A DNA stretch of 64,000 nt from Citrobacter freundii (GCA_003243445.1 QFQQ01000033.1:4329-68328), one strand, 5' to 3'. Shown: positions 24,446 to 33,499, counted from the stretch's first letter. Notes: generated by a model not told the origin, from the letters alone. Numbers and translations are program-made.

Positions 24446-25174
24446 CTAGGACTGCGCCTTCCTCCTCTTCAACTCCTGATCCGCATATCCGAACACCTTC
24501 TTCATCAGGTCTGTTTTGCGGAATTCCAGTTTTGTACGGATCTGTTCTTCTTCGTTGGCTACGGATACGAACATGGCATCGATGGCGCGGCCAGCGATGA
24601 AATCCGTCAGGCTTGGTTCAAGCTTGTTGGAGATAAGAGGGATCTTGTTGTAAACATTGGCGAGATTGCTCCATGCTTTGTTGGCGCCATTGAGGTTGGC
24701 AGTGCTGTCGACAATGGGGCGGAAGGCTGTCATCAGTTGAGGCGACATGGAGGTTTTAAAGTAATCAGTGGCGGCATGCAGATTATCAGTCAGCAATAGT
24801 CCGGCAGCATCACTTAATGTCATTTGCTTTACGGAATTCAAAAAGATCGGCTTGGCTGCCACTACAGCAGAAGTCATGGCATTGGTGAATTTGCTGGTCA
24901 CATCATTCAGCAGACTCGTCATACCCAGGTCCTTTAACGTCTTTTCGATCTTTGCGGCATCGCCGGGCAATGCAAATCGCAGGAGCGGGTTACCGTTATT
25001 AGGATTGGCGAATGCATCAAATCCCGAGAACAGACCCTGTGTCAGCGCATCTTTCAATCCGTCGGCCATTTCCGCCTGTGAAGGGATCAGCACCGAACTT
25101 ATCTGTTTAAGAGTATCGCATGAAGAAAGAAAAACGGTGGAGAAAAGAGATATGCTTAATAGAAAGCGTTTCAT
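24446..25174 (-). CDS. DUF4197 domain lipoprotein
   Basis: The 242-residue protein starts MKRFLLSISLFSTVFLSSC, a lipoprotein signal with Cys19, followed by the DUF4197 domain (about 30-240: AEMADGLKDALTQGL, NPLLRFALPGDAAKIEKTLKDLGM, FTNAMTSAVVAAKPIF, TDYFKTSMSPQLMTAFRPIVD). Function is unknown; the protein is probably periplasm-facing. I chose the ATG at 25174: in-frame sequence further upstream encodes nothing conserved and runs through a vocabulary-A repeat. TACTTTG about 22 nt upstream may be its -7 element. Confidence 0.85.
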   Translation of the reverse strand: MKRFLLSISLFSTVFLSSCDTLKQISSVLIPSQAEMADGLKDALTQGLFSGFDAFANPNNGNPLLRFALPGDAAKIEKTLKDLGMTSLLNDVTSKFTNAMTSAVVAAKPIFLNSVKQMTLSDAAGLLLTDNLHAATDYFKTSMSPQLMTAFRPIVDSTANLNGANKAWSNLANVYNKIPLISNKLEPSLTDFIAGRAIDAMFVSVANEEEQIRTKLEFRKTDLMKKVFGYADQELKRRKAQS

Positions 25175-25223
25175 AGTGTTAGTTGTTTTGTTGGGCCAAA
25201 GTAACGGAAAATCGGGGAGAAGA

Positions 25224-25366
25224 GGATGTTCGATGATCGATGTTCGATGGTCGGAGTTCTCAGGAAAAGTATCTGCAAAATAAAAGCTCTCCGGGGCCAG
25301 AGAGCTCAATGCGTTGTTAATCGGCTATGCCCGGGATCGACCATCCACCATCCACCATCGAATCCC
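25224..25366. repeat. Periodic inverted repeat, vocabulary A (7-mer), enclosing a terminator
   Basis: Left arm 25224-25256 (GATGTTC, GATGATC, GATGGTC) and right arm 25335-25366 (CATCCAC, CATCGAA) surround the yqgE terminator. The right arm stops three bases before the yqgE stop codon. Confidence 0.85.
25281..25306 (-). terminator. Intrinsic terminator of the YqgE-family gene
   Basis: GAGAGCT and AGCTCTC form a 7-bp stem, followed on the minus strand by a TTTTATTTT tract. It lies about 65 nt after the stop codon, inside the vocabulary-A arms. Confidence 0.75.
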
Positions 25367-25368
25367 GA

Positions 25369-25920
25369 TCAATTCAACTGCGGATCAATCGGATAATGTA
25401 TCATCATCTCATAATCCCCTCCCAAATGCTTCAATGCTTCCTGCCATGTATTACGGATATCGATGGTAAACAGTAATTTTTGGGTGGCGGCTACCGTCAG
25501 CCACGACTTTTCTTTTATTTCTTCGTCAAGCTGACCGTCGCTCCATCCGGAATAGCCGATAAAGAAGCGGATCTTCAGGCTGTCTGCCCGGCCCGATCTG
25601 ACCAATTGTATGGCGCTGTCGAAATTGCCGCCCCAGAATACGCCTTCCATGATCTCCTGTCCACCCGGAATTTCATCAGGGTATTGATGAATAAAATGAA
25701 TCGTATCCATCTGTACCGGTCCGCCATAATAGACCGGCAGGGAAAATTCCTGCAGGTCAGGGATCAGTTCACCCAATGTGCTGCCATAGGGCCTGTTCAC
25801 CACAAATCCAAAGCTACCTTCCGTATTATGCTCACACAGTAATACCACCGTACGCAAAAAATTCGGATCCTTCAGGAACGGATCTGCAATCAATAATATA
25901 CCGGAACCTGGTTCAATCAT
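25369..25920 (-). CDS. YqgE/AlgH family protein
   Basis: The 183-residue protein matches the YqgE/AlgH (DUF179) family: GSGILLIADPFLKDPNFLRTVVLLCEHNTEGSFGFVVNRP at the N-terminus, YYGGPVQMDTIHFIHQYPD in the middle, FWGGNFDSAI and IRFFIGYSGWSDGQLDEEI later. Family length is about 185. The molecular function is not established; older regulatory claims for AlgH are weak. The gene ends next to a vocabulary-A repeat and stands as a single transcription unit. Confidence 0.9.
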   Translation of the reverse strand: MIEPGSGILLIADPFLKDPNFLRTVVLLCEHNTEGSFGFVVNRPYGSTLGELIPDLQEFSLPVYYGGPVQMDTIHFIHQYPDEIPGGQEIMEGVFWGGNFDSAIQLVRSGRADSLKIRFFIGYSGWSDGQLDEEIKEKSWLTVAATQKLLFTIDIRNTWQEALKHLGGDYEMMIHYPIDPQLN

Positions 25921-25956
25921 AATTCAATTTAAGCATTAAAGATCGAATTAAAAACA

Positions 25957-26157
25957 CGATGTTCGATGGTGGATGTTCGATGGCCGATGGCCGTTGGCGG
26001 ATGGCGGATGGCCGGATTCAGATCGGAACACGCTGATCATGCTTTACTTTTCCAATTATAGTAAAACGACCATGAGGGTATCGTTTGCAAAGAGAAGTCG
26101 GTTATCTGCCATCTGCCATCCGCCAACGGCCATCGACCATCGACCATCCAACATCCC
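25957..26157. repeat. Periodic inverted repeat, vocabulary A (7-mer), long arms
   Basis: Left arm 25957-26018 and right arm 26105-26157 are each more than 50 bases of heptads (GATGGTG, GATGTTC, GATGGCC and complements). The centre (26019-26104) has no recognised feature. With the downstream promoter this accounts for the 366 bases between the divergent yqgE-like and histidine kinase genes. Confidence 0.85.
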
Positions 26158-26226
26158 TTCCTCCTAACGCCGCGTTAAAATCCACTGCCGGTTCCGCCGC
26201 ATCTTTTCCCTGCGCCACGGGTGTAG

Positions 26227-26234
26227 TATTTTTG
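26227..26234 (+). promoter_or_regulatory. Probable promoter of the histidine kinase gene
   Basis: TATTTTTG matches TAnnTTTG; TTTT at 26204-26207 could serve as a degenerate -33 element at a 19-base spacing. Confidence 0.5.
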
Positions 26235-26286
26235 CAGGATGGAAAGGCAAAACCTTTTATCTTTCCGTTAATTAAAGCGACTTGTT

Positions 26287-27636
26287 TTGAAAAAAATCTT
26301 TACTGTTATTATCATCCTTATCAGCATTTCACTGGTCGGTATTATCCTTATCCAGTTGTCATGGCTGGATAATATGATCCAACTGAAAGAAGAGCAGGTA
26401 AAAGAAAAGATCGATAAGGCGGTGGATATGGTAGGGCAGGAGCTCAATCAGTACAAGGGCAGCTACTGGAATAATAAGATCACTTCGCAGAGCAGCAATC
26501 CATTTCCGGATGATTTCAATGAACTGTTGAGACCGGTTACCATTGGCAAGCGTTTTACGATGGCTGAACTGGAAAGCAAGATCAGCAATGCGCTGCGTTC
26601 ACAGCAGCTTGGGGGAATGAAGTTTGAATTCGTGCTGTATGCAGGCGGCATGCGCAACGGATCAAGCGTTGGTACGATCGAAAGAATCTCAAAGAATTTC
26701 TTTGATGCCAATGACGATACAAGCAATAATTACTCCCGTGTATACGCACTGCTGGCCCCGAGTGGTTCTGCTGCGGAGAATCTTGCGGCAGACGAAACGC
26801 TGATCGTGTCAACACTCAAATGGAAAAATTTCGCGTTGAAAGAATTGCGTATGCCGATCGCTATGGCTATTCTGTTCACCGTTATCATCATTGCTGCATT
26901 CTACCTTACTGTACACACGATGTTGCGTCAGAAAAAACTTGGCGAGATCAAAAATGATTTCATCAATAACATGACGCACGAGTTCAAAACACCGATCGCC
27001 ACCATCTCACTGGCCGTTGATGCCATGAAGAATGAAAAAGTGTTGCAGAACCGGGAAAAGATCAGCTATTTCAGCTCTATCATCAAAGAAGAGAACCAAC
27101 GGATGAACCGCCAGGTGGAAACGATCCTGAAAGCATCTCAGCTTGAACGCCAGGAAGTGAACCTCAACCTGCAGCCGCTTCATGCACATGAAACGATCAA
27201 AGATGTGGTTGATAATTTCGCATTACAGCTGCAGGATAAACATGGTAAAGCAGAGGTTTCCCTGAACGCTGATAATGATTTTATCAACGCTGATGAAGTT
27301 CATTTTTCCAATCTTATCAATAATCTCGTGGATAACGCGGTAAAGTATTCCAAAGAAAATACACCACTACAGATAAAGATCAGTACTTCATCCAATGACA
27401 AATTCCTTTTTATAAAAGTCGAGGACAATGGGATTGGTATGAGTAAGGAAACGGTGAAACGTGTATTCGAACGTTTCTATCGCGCGCATACCGGCAACCT
27501 GCACAATGTAAAAGGTTTCGGTCTGGGATTGAGTTATGTAAAAACGATCGTGCAGGCGCACGGCGGTGAGATCAAAGTAGACAGTACTTTAGGAAAAGGA
27601 AGCACATTCACATTGCAATTGCCTTTAAAAAAATAA
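26287..27636 (+). CDS. Sensor histidine kinase, orphan
   Basis: The 449-residue protein has two membrane helices (about 5-25 and 190-212) around a periplasmic sensor region of about 160 residues, then HisKA with the H-box MTHEFKTP (phospho-acceptor His231) and HATPase_c with an N-box (NLVDNAVKYS), GIGMSKE and GFGLGLSYV motifs. It autophosphorylates on His and should donate to a response regulator. No regulator gene is adjacent, so its partner is elsewhere. The start is TTG at 26287: the hydrophobic helix begins only four residues later and there is no ATG before residue 30. Confidence 0.88.
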   Translation: MKKIFTVIIILISISLVGIILIQLSWLDNMIQLKEEQVKEKIDKAVDMVGQELNQYKGSYWNNKITSQSSNPFPDDFNELLRPVTIGKRFTMAELESKISNALRSQQLGGMKFEFVLYAGGMRNGSSVGTIERISKNFFDANDDTSNNYSRVYALLAPSGSAAENLAADETLIVSTLKWKNFALKELRMPIAMAILFTVIIIAAFYLTVHTMLRQKKLGEIKNDFINNMTHEFKTPIATISLAVDAMKNEKVLQNREKISYFSSIIKEENQRMNRQVETILKASQLERQEVNLNLQPLHAHETIKDVVDNFALQLQDKHGKAEVSLNADNDFINADEVHFSNLINNLVDNAVKYSKENTPLQIKISTSSNDKFLFIKVEDNGIGMSKETVKRVFERFYRAHTGNLHNVKGFGLGLSYVKTIVQAHGGEIKVDSTLGKGSTFTLQLPLKK

Positions 27637-27697
27637 GATTGTATTTAATTGAGGTAATATATCACGTTTGAACGGAGATGCATTACCTCAATTCTTT

Positions 27698-28915
27698 TCA
27701 GGGCATCAGTAAACATCCATCTCCATAACTCAGGAAGCGGAAATCATTTTCCATTGCATAGTGATAAACATTTTTCCATTCTGTATCGATCAGTGCTGCG
27801 ATCAGTAAGAGTAATGTTGATTGCGGTTGATGGAAATTCGTCACCAATCCTTTTGCCACCCGGAATTTATACCCCGGTGCAATGATGATCTGGGTTTTGG
27901 TGATCAGTTGTTTTAGCTCATTTTTCTCCATCCAGCGCAGCAATTGCTGCAACGCATCCGCGGCAGAAAAATCCTGGACCGGGTGGTCATATACTTCCCA
28001 TTGGGAAAGGCCATTGACTTCTTCACCCTGCGAAGCTTTTACTCCAAGCCAGTAAAGACTTTCGATCGTGCGCATGGAGGTGGTGCCCACCGGAATAATT
28101 GACCGGTGCTGAACCGAAGAAGCCAGTTCTCTAATCGTTTCAATGGATACATCGATGAACTCCGCGTGCATTTCATGTTCTTCCATGGTATCGGCCTTTA
28201 CCGGCTTGAAAGTGCCTGCGCCAACATGCAATGTAACATAGGCGGTATCGATCTTCTTTTGCTGCAACCGTGTAAATATGTTTTCAGTAAAATGAAGACC
28301 CGCTGTTGGTGCGGCAACGGACCCTTCCTCCTTTGCGTAGATGGTCTGATAAGTGTTGTTATCAGTTGTATCAGCTTTGCGTTTGATATAAGGAGGAAGC
28401 GGAATCGCTCCCGCGAGACGTAAGATCTCGGCGAAACTTTTGGCCTCAGGTTGCCAGCTTAATTCAATAATGAAACTTCCTGCTTTCTTTTCGATGTAGA
28501 TTGCTTGCAGCTCCATTTCTCCATCCTCGGTAAGGATCTTTTTCTGCAACACCTGACCCGGTTTCCATTTGGAAGCACCACCTACCAGGCATTGCCACCA
28601 TACTTTACCGGTTTGCTGTAAAGCTGTCGTAATGTCCTCGTATTGTTCATGTGGTTCGAGGCAGAATATTTCAATCACACCGCCGGTTGCTTTTTGAAAA
28701 AGCAATCTTGCTTCAACCACTTTTGTGTTATTGAAGATCAGTAAAGCATTTTCAGGAAGATGATCACTGATATTGGCATAGATGTCCTCATCAATTTTAC
28801 CTTCTTTATGTACTAATAATTTTGATCGATCGCGTGGATGAACAGGATAATCTGCGATGCGTTCTGACGGAAGTTCATAAGTGAACTCCTCGATGGAGAG
28901 ATGTTTCGGATGCAT
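27698..28915 (-). CDS. queA: tRNA preQ1(34) S-adenosylmethionine ribosyltransferase-isomerase
   Basis: The roughly 405-residue enzyme transfers and isomerises the ribosyl group of SAM to 7-aminomethyl-7-deazaguanine in tRNA, forming epoxyqueuosine. Signatures include YELPSERIADYPVHPRDRSKLLV at the N-terminus, LIFNNTKVVEARLLFQK, EEGSVAAPTAGLHFT, ITLHVGAGTFKPVK-like YVTLHVGAGTF and GLVTNFHQPQSTLL near the end. It is longer than the E. coli enzyme (about 356). I start it at 28915 (MHPKHLS): the next ATG upstream (28963) lies on the far side of a -7 promoter element at 28950-28957. Confidence 0.92.
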   Translation of the reverse strand: MHPKHLSIEEFTYELPSERIADYPVHPRDRSKLLVHKEGKIDEDIYANISDHLPENALLIFNNTKVVEARLLFQKATGGVIEIFCLEPHEQYEDITTALQQTGKVWWQCLVGGASKWKPGQVLQKKILTEDGEMELQAIYIEKKAGSFIIELSWQPEAKSFAEILRLAGAIPLPPYIKRKADTTDNNTYQTIYAKEEGSVAAPTAGLHFTENIFTRLQQKKIDTAYVTLHVGAGTFKPVKADTMEEHEMHAEFIDVSIETIRELASSVQHRSIIPVGTTSMRTIESLYWLGVKASQGEEVNGLSQWEVYDHPVQDFSAADALQQLLRWMEKNELKQLITKTQIIIAPGYKFRVAKGLVTNFHQPQSTLLLLIAALIDTEWKNVYHYAMENDFRFLSYGDGCLLMP

Positions 28916-28949
28916 GATCTGACGACTAACTGTCGGCTTTGATGAGCCG

Positions 28950-28957
28950 CAAAGATA
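28950..28957 (-). promoter_or_regulatory. Probable -7 promoter element of queA
   Basis: TATCTTTG on the minus strand matches TAnnTTTG, about 35 nt upstream of the chosen start codon, and rules against the longer reading frame. Confidence 0.55.
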
Positions 28958-28984
28958 GTTCATGGCCGGTTCATTTGATCAGGG

Positions 28985-29103
28985 TTGGATGTTCGATGTT
29001 CGATGGTGGATGTTCGATTTCAGCTGCACTGCTAACTCATGATTATCATCTGTCATCGGCCATCGGCCATCGACCATCGATCATCGAACATCCAACATCG
29101 ATC
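28985..29103. repeat. Periodic inverted repeat, vocabulary A (7-mer)
   Basis: Left arm 28985-29018 and right arm 29053-29103 (CATCGGC, CATCGAC, CATCGAT, CATCGAA, CATCCAA) lie between the divergent queA and mraZ promoters. The remaining sequence up to mraZ is AT-rich and holds only the probable MraZ box. Confidence 0.85.
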
Positions 29104-29296
29104 TTATTCACGCCGGTGTATAAACACTTCTTTTGCCCCAGGAAAACCCTGTCTAGTTTTGTATCCACCGGTTATCCACTGCAATTCACAGTTAATCCAC
29201 CGGGATTATGCTCTTTTTTTCTATAAAATCCCTGAAACCCTCACCAGTCAACGTGTATACGGAAAAATTTTCTGTGGAAAAAATAAAAAGGATCAA

Positions 29297-29327
29297 AATT
29301 TGGGTCCAAAGTGGGAAAAAGTGTTAT
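29297..29327 (+). promoter_or_regulatory. Probable MraZ autoregulatory box
   Basis: AAAGTGGGAA (29308-29317) is followed in 10-base phase by AAAGTGTTAT, and preceded by AATTTGGG at an 11-base offset. MraZ proteins bind short direct repeats containing GTGG(G/T) or TGGG with a 10-base period just upstream of their own gene, so this is a good candidate operator for the whole dcw operon. Confidence 0.6.
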
Positions 29328-29371
29328 TTTGTGTGAATTAGGAAACAAATTGATTCAATTCCCTGACTTTG

Positions 29372-29827
29372 ATGGACTTTCTCGGAGAATTCGAGGCGAC
29401 TTTGGACGCAAAGGGGCGTTTTCTTCTACCGGCGGGCTTTAAAAAGCAGCTTCCGGAAGAAGAGGGACACCGTTTTGTTATCAACAGGGGTTTTGAAAAA
29501 TGTTTGAGTCTGTACCCTGTGAAAAATTGGGAGCCGCTTTTTGCCAAAATCAAAGGATTGAATGATTTCGATCCGAAGGCGCGGGAGTTCAGGCGGTATT
29601 TTCTGAATGGTGCTACGTATGTGGAACCGGACAGTGCAGGCAGATTGCTGGTGCCTCCCAATTTAAAGGCCCATGCGGAGCTGGAAAAAGATATCGTGTT
29701 GGTAGCGGCGGGCGAAAAAATTGAAATCTGGGATAGTAATAAGTACAAACAGTTCTTTGATTCATTCTCACCGGAAGCATTCAGTCAGTTGGCTAAGGAT
29801 GTCATGGTCGACAAAAACGCTAATTAA
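29372..29827 (+). CDS. mraZ: Transcriptional regulator MraZ
   Basis: The 151-residue protein has two SpoVT-AbrB-like halves: FLGEFEATLDAKGRFLLPAGF at the start and YVEPDSAGRLLVPPNLKAHA in the second half, each with the DxxGR signature. MraZ forms a ring-shaped DNA-binding oligomer that controls the division and cell-wall cluster it heads. The ATG at 29372 is preferred to an in-frame TTG one codon earlier. Direct repeats of the MraZ-box type lie 45-75 nt upstream. rsmH follows after 48 nt. Confidence 0.95.
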   Translation: MDFLGEFEATLDAKGRFLLPAGFKKQLPEEEGHRFVINRGFEKCLSLYPVKNWEPLFAKIKGLNDFDPKAREFRRYFLNGATYVEPDSAGRLLVPPNLKAHAELEKDIVLVAAGEKIEIWDSNKYKQFFDSFSPEAFSQLAKDVMVDKNAN

Positions 29828-29875
29828 AGAACGCTCATTACGCTAATGGTGTAAAAGCGGGAAGGTTTATTCAAA

Positions 29876-30793
29876 ATGGAAGAGCAATATCACATACCAG
29901 TCTTGCTCGATGAAACAATTGAGAGCTTGCAGATAAAACCTGATGGCGTTTATGTCGACTGCACATTTGGCGGCGGAGGTCATTCGCGTGCCATATTGAA
30001 AGAGCTTGGACCTTCGGGAAAGCTGATCGTGTTCGATCAGGATGAAGATGCGAAACAGAATCTGCCGGATGATACCCGGGTGATCTTTGTGCCGCACAAT
30101 TTTCGTCACCTGCAACGGTTCATCCGTCTTCATCATGTAAATGCCGTGGACGGCGTGCTCGCCGATCTTGGCGTAAGCAGCCACCAGTTTGACGAAGCAG
30201 CACGTGGTTTTTCCACGCGTTTCGATGGCGATCTCGACATGCGCATGGATCAACGCCAGGCACTGACCGCATTTGAAGTAGTGAACACTTATAGTGAAGC
30301 ACAGTTGCATAAACTGTTCGAGCAATATGGGGAAGTCACCAACTCAAAAACACTTGCGCGTAAGATCGTGGCAGTGCGCGGACAGGTATCGCTCAAAACC
30401 ATTGAGGCTTTTAAGAATGCACTCCGTGAAGTGGTAAAAGGAAATCCCCACAAGTATTTTGCCCAGGTTTTCCAGGCTTTGCGTATTGAAGTGAATGACG
30501 AACTAGGTGCGTTGAAGGAAATGCTGCAACAGCTTCCAAAACTACTGAAGCCAGGTGGCCGTGTCGCCATCATCACTTTTCACTCTTTAGAAGACAGGTT
30601 GGTCAAAAACTTTTTCCGCCGCGGCAGCTTTGAGGAGCCGCAGACGGTGAATCCTTTTACGAATGACGAACCGGTGAATGAACTGAAAGTGATCACCAAA
30701 AAACCGATCACGCCATCAGATACAGAAATGAAAAAAAACTCGAGGTCAAGAAGTTCAAAACTCCGGGTGGCGGAGAAAGTAATGATGGTGTAG
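29876..30793 (+). CDS. rsmH: 16S rRNA (cytosine(1402)-N(4))-methyltransferase
   Basis: The 305-residue SAM-dependent enzyme methylates N4 of C1402 in the decoding centre of 16S rRNA. HIPVLLDETIESL, the SAM loop VDCTFGGGGHSRAIL, ADLGVSSHQFDEAARGFS and ITFHSLEDRLVKNFF are diagnostic. It is the usual second gene of the dcw cluster. A vocabulary-D hairpin fills the 127-nt gap to ftsL. Confidence 0.96.
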   Translation: MEEQYHIPVLLDETIESLQIKPDGVYVDCTFGGGGHSRAILKELGPSGKLIVFDQDEDAKQNLPDDTRVIFVPHNFRHLQRFIRLHHVNAVDGVLADLGVSSHQFDEAARGFSTRFDGDLDMRMDQRQALTAFEVVNTYSEAQLHKLFEQYGEVTNSKTLARKIVAVRGQVSLKTIEAFKNALREVVKGNPHKYFAQVFQALRIEVNDELGALKEMLQQLPKLLKPGGRVAIITFHSLEDRLVKNFFRRGSFEEPQTVNPFTNDEPVNELKVITKKPITPSDTEMKKNSRSRSSKLRVAEKVMMV

Positions 30794-30801
30794 AGATAAA
30801 T

Positions 30802-30914
30802 GTTTAAAAGTTTAAAGATTCAATGGTTTCAAAGTTCTTTCAGCAGAACGGACTTAAACTACTGAATCGTCATTCAAACTTTTAAACGTTCAAACTTTTA
30901 AACCTTTAAACGTT
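30802..30914. repeat. Periodic inverted repeat, vocabulary D (8-mer), rsmH-ftsL gap
   Basis: The left arm 30802-30840 reads as octamers GTTTAAAA, GTTTAAAG, ATTCAATG, GTTTCAAA. The right arm 30872-30914 reads AAACTTTT, AAACGTTC, AAACTTTT, AAACCTTT. The gap is 127 nt and the right arm ends six bases before the ftsL start. Confidence 0.85.
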
Positions 30915-30920
30915 GATGCC

Positions 30921-31334
30921 GTGGAAGAGATAGAAGATGAAATAGTTGATCCGGTTGATGCGGAAGGATCGGATACTGAAGTAAAAGAAAAGCCTGCACG
31001 CAAACCGCGGAAACGAAAGGAGCAGGCAGCTGCTTCGCCGGGATGGAAACGCTGGTTGAATTACCAGTCCGTTGTGAGGCAGATCCCGTTTTTCCTCTTC
31101 CTCACGTTGCTTGCCGTAGTGTATATATATAATGGTCACTACGCAGATAAAACGATCAGGCAGATAGGAAAAACTTCAAGAGAAGTCAGAGAGTTGCAAT
31201 ATGAATATAAAACGGTGAAAGGAGCGGTGATGTCGTTCAGCAAACAAAGCAGCATCGCAAACGCAATCGAACCGTATGGACTAAAAGAACTATCGCAACC
31301 ACCGGTGATATTACCGGCAGAAAAAAAAGAATAA
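30921..31334 (+). CDS. ftsL: FtsL-like division protein
   Basis: The 137-residue bitopic protein has a 45-residue charged cytoplasmic tail (acidic, then the basic KPARKPRKRKEQ), one membrane helix (about 56-74, IPFFLFLTLLAVVYIYNGHY) and a periplasmic coiled coil (about 77-115). Position between rsmH and ftsI and the topology identify it as FtsL, a partner of FtsB/FtsQ and activator of FtsWI. Primary sequence is poorly conserved, as usual. Translation appears to start at GTG (30921); an ATG five bases upstream is out of frame. ftsI follows after 24 nt. Confidence 0.85.
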   Translation: MEEIEDEIVDPVDAEGSDTEVKEKPARKPRKRKEQAAASPGWKRWLNYQSVVRQIPFFLFLTLLAVVYIYNGHYADKTIRQIGKTSREVRELQYEYKTVKGAVMSFSKQSSIANAIEPYGLKELSQPPVILPAEKKE

Positions 31335-31358
31335 GAGGCGTAAAAAGCAGGCTGACCA

Positions 31359-33488
31359 TTGGAAACACGGCGTGACATATTGTGGAGGGTGTATGTGAGT
31401 TTTCTCGGCATTGTGGTGCTGAGCGTGTTGATACTGGGAAAAGCTTTTTATATCCAGCGCTTTGAAGGAGAACATTGGAGAAGCATGAGCGATAGTATGC
31501 ACCAGCGCATTGTTGAGCTGGATGCTGACCGCGGAACGATCTATAGCGAAGACGGGCAAATGCTCAGCACATCGCTTCCGCAGTTTGATATCTACCTGGA
31601 CTTTCAGGCAGATGGATTGAGGGATAAGAATGGAAAAGTATTCCGTGAGAACGTTGATTCCTTCTCCATCGTTATGTCTAAGTTCTTTGGAGATAAAAGC
31701 TCATCACAGTATAAAGCTGAGCTGAGAGAAGGGTATCGCAAAAAAAGCCGGTATTATCCGCTGAAAAAGAAATTGTCATTTGAAGAATATAAAGCTTTCC
31801 GCCAGTTTCCACTGGTAAAGCTCGGACGGAATAAAAGTGGAGTGATCGTGGAAGAAAGCAGCAAACGCCTGTCTCCGTTTGGACTGCTGGCCAATAGAAC
31901 AATTGGCCTTTCACGCGAACACATCGCCAGCAATGGTAAAGTGAAAAAGCAGAATGTGGGGCTGGAGAGAAGTTACGACAGCTTACTGACTGGACAGAAA
32001 GGGCAGCGCCTCGTACGGTATGCATCCGGAGGCGCTATACCGATTGATGGCTTCGAGGTGGAACCTGAAAATGGTAAAGACATTTACACCACCCTCGATG
32101 TAAACATACAGGACATTTCAGAGACCGCATTGCTGGGAATGATGGAAAAAAGTGAAGCGTTGTATGGCACTGCGATCGTAATGGAAACAAAAACAGGTAA
32201 GATCAAAGCCATGGCCAATCTTGGCCGCCGGCCCGATGGAAGTTACTGGGAAGATGATAATTACGCATTGCGTGTGACAGAACCCGGTTCTACCATCAAA
32301 TTGGTAACGCTGCTGGCAATTCTTGAGAAAGGCACATCCAAACTGGATGACCTGGTGGAAGTTGGCAGCGCAGGCCAGATGATCGTTGGCCCTAGAAATG
32401 TGAACGATGCCGAACGCGCTCCCAAACCGGTACTGTCGGTAAAAGAATGTTTCGCGCATAGTTCAAACGTGGGAATGAGTAAGCTGGCGTACAAGGCATT
32501 TGCACAAAATCCAAAGGAGTTCCGTGATTACCTGCACAAGTACCACATGGACACTCCATCTCCGATAGACCTGTCCAATATCCCAAAGCCAAGAGTGGCA
32601 TCACTGGACCGCAATAGCGGCGGAATGATGAACATGATCACGATGAGCTTCGGCTATGCAGTTCAGGTGAGTCCACTGCATACGCTGACATTATATAATG
32701 CGATCGCGAATAACGGTAAAATGATGAAGCCTTACCTGGTCAGCAGCATCCGTCAGGACGGCATCATGGTAAAGCAATTCGAGCCGACCGTTGTGGAAGA
32801 AAGCATTACAAAACCGGAAGTGATCGCAGCAGCAAGAAAAAGCATGGAAGCCGTAGTGACTGAAGGAACCGGTAAACCTGCATTTAAAGATATGACGTTT
32901 CCGATCGCAGGTAAAACAGGAACAGCGCATGTGGCCGATGGCAACATAAAATATTACGACGGTGTATACCAGGCAAGTTTTGTAGGATACTTTCCTGCCA
33001 ACGATCCGCAATACACCTGTATCGTAGTGATCAGAAGCAAGCCGCATGCGGCGATACATTATGGAGGAACACTGGCAGGACCTGTCTTTAAAGAGATCGC
33101 GACCAAATTGTACTCCATGTATGTAAACAAAACAGAACCTGTGCAGTGGATACCGAAGAAAGACAGCACCATGTTCTTCTATGCAGGTAACACGGAGGAT
33201 ATCAGGACAGTGTACAAAACATTGGATATTGGTGTGATTGATTCAGCAGCCCAGGGTAATTGGAGCAGTGTATACGCGGCCAACTACAAACCAGTGATCA
33301 AGGGCGCAGGCGTTAAACAGCAACAAATGCCAAATGTGAGGGGTATGGGATTGAAAGATGCTTTATTCCTGCTGGAAAGCATGGGGCTGAAAGTATCAGT
33401 GCAGGGAAAAGGAAAAGTGACGAGCCAGTCAGTGGCGGCGGGGACAGCTGTGGCGAAAGGGATGCAGGTTGTTATAGAACTAATATAA
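31359..33488 (+). CDS. ftsI: Septal peptidoglycan transpeptidase FtsI (PBP3) with PASTA domain
   Basis: The 709-residue class B penicillin-binding protein has an N-terminal membrane anchor (about 10-30), a pedestal domain, and the transpeptidase domain with STIK (311-314, nucleophile Ser311), SSN (368-370) and KTG (519-521). A C-terminal PASTA domain (about 645-709) is present, as in other Bacteroidota FtsI proteins. It cross-links septal peptidoglycan with FtsW. The start appears to be TTG (31359), 24 nt after ftsL. A vocabulary-C hairpin separates it from murE. Confidence 0.95.
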   Translation: METRRDILWRVYVSFLGIVVLSVLILGKAFYIQRFEGEHWRSMSDSMHQRIVELDADRGTIYSEDGQMLSTSLPQFDIYLDFQADGLRDKNGKVFRENVDSFSIVMSKFFGDKSSSQYKAELREGYRKKSRYYPLKKKLSFEEYKAFRQFPLVKLGRNKSGVIVEESSKRLSPFGLLANRTIGLSREHIASNGKVKKQNVGLERSYDSLLTGQKGQRLVRYASGGAIPIDGFEVEPENGKDIYTTLDVNIQDISETALLGMMEKSEALYGTAIVMETKTGKIKAMANLGRRPDGSYWEDDNYALRVTEPGSTIKLVTLLAILEKGTSKLDDLVEVGSAGQMIVGPRNVNDAERAPKPVLSVKECFAHSSNVGMSKLAYKAFAQNPKEFRDYLHKYHMDTPSPIDLSNIPKPRVASLDRNSGGMMNMITMSFGYAVQVSPLHTLTLYNAIANNGKMMKPYLVSSIRQDGIMVKQFEPTVVEESITKPEVIAAARKSMEAVVTEGTGKPAFKDMTFPIAGKTGTAHVADGNIKYYDGVYQASFVGYFPANDPQYTCIVVIRSKPHAAIHYGGTLAGPVFKEIATKLYSMYVNKTEPVQWIPKKDSTMFFYAGNTEDIRTVYKTLDIGVIDSAAQGNWSSVYAANYKPVIKGAGVKQQQMPNVRGMGLKDALFLLESMGLKVSVQGKGKVTSQSVAAGTAVAKGMQVVIELI

Positions 33489-33499
33489 CAATGGAAATC

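Noticed and set aside
24446..25309. Longer DUF4197 protein starting at 25309
   Set aside because: The extra 45 residues are encoded by vocabulary-A repeat and promoter sequence; the lipoprotein signal starts at 25174.
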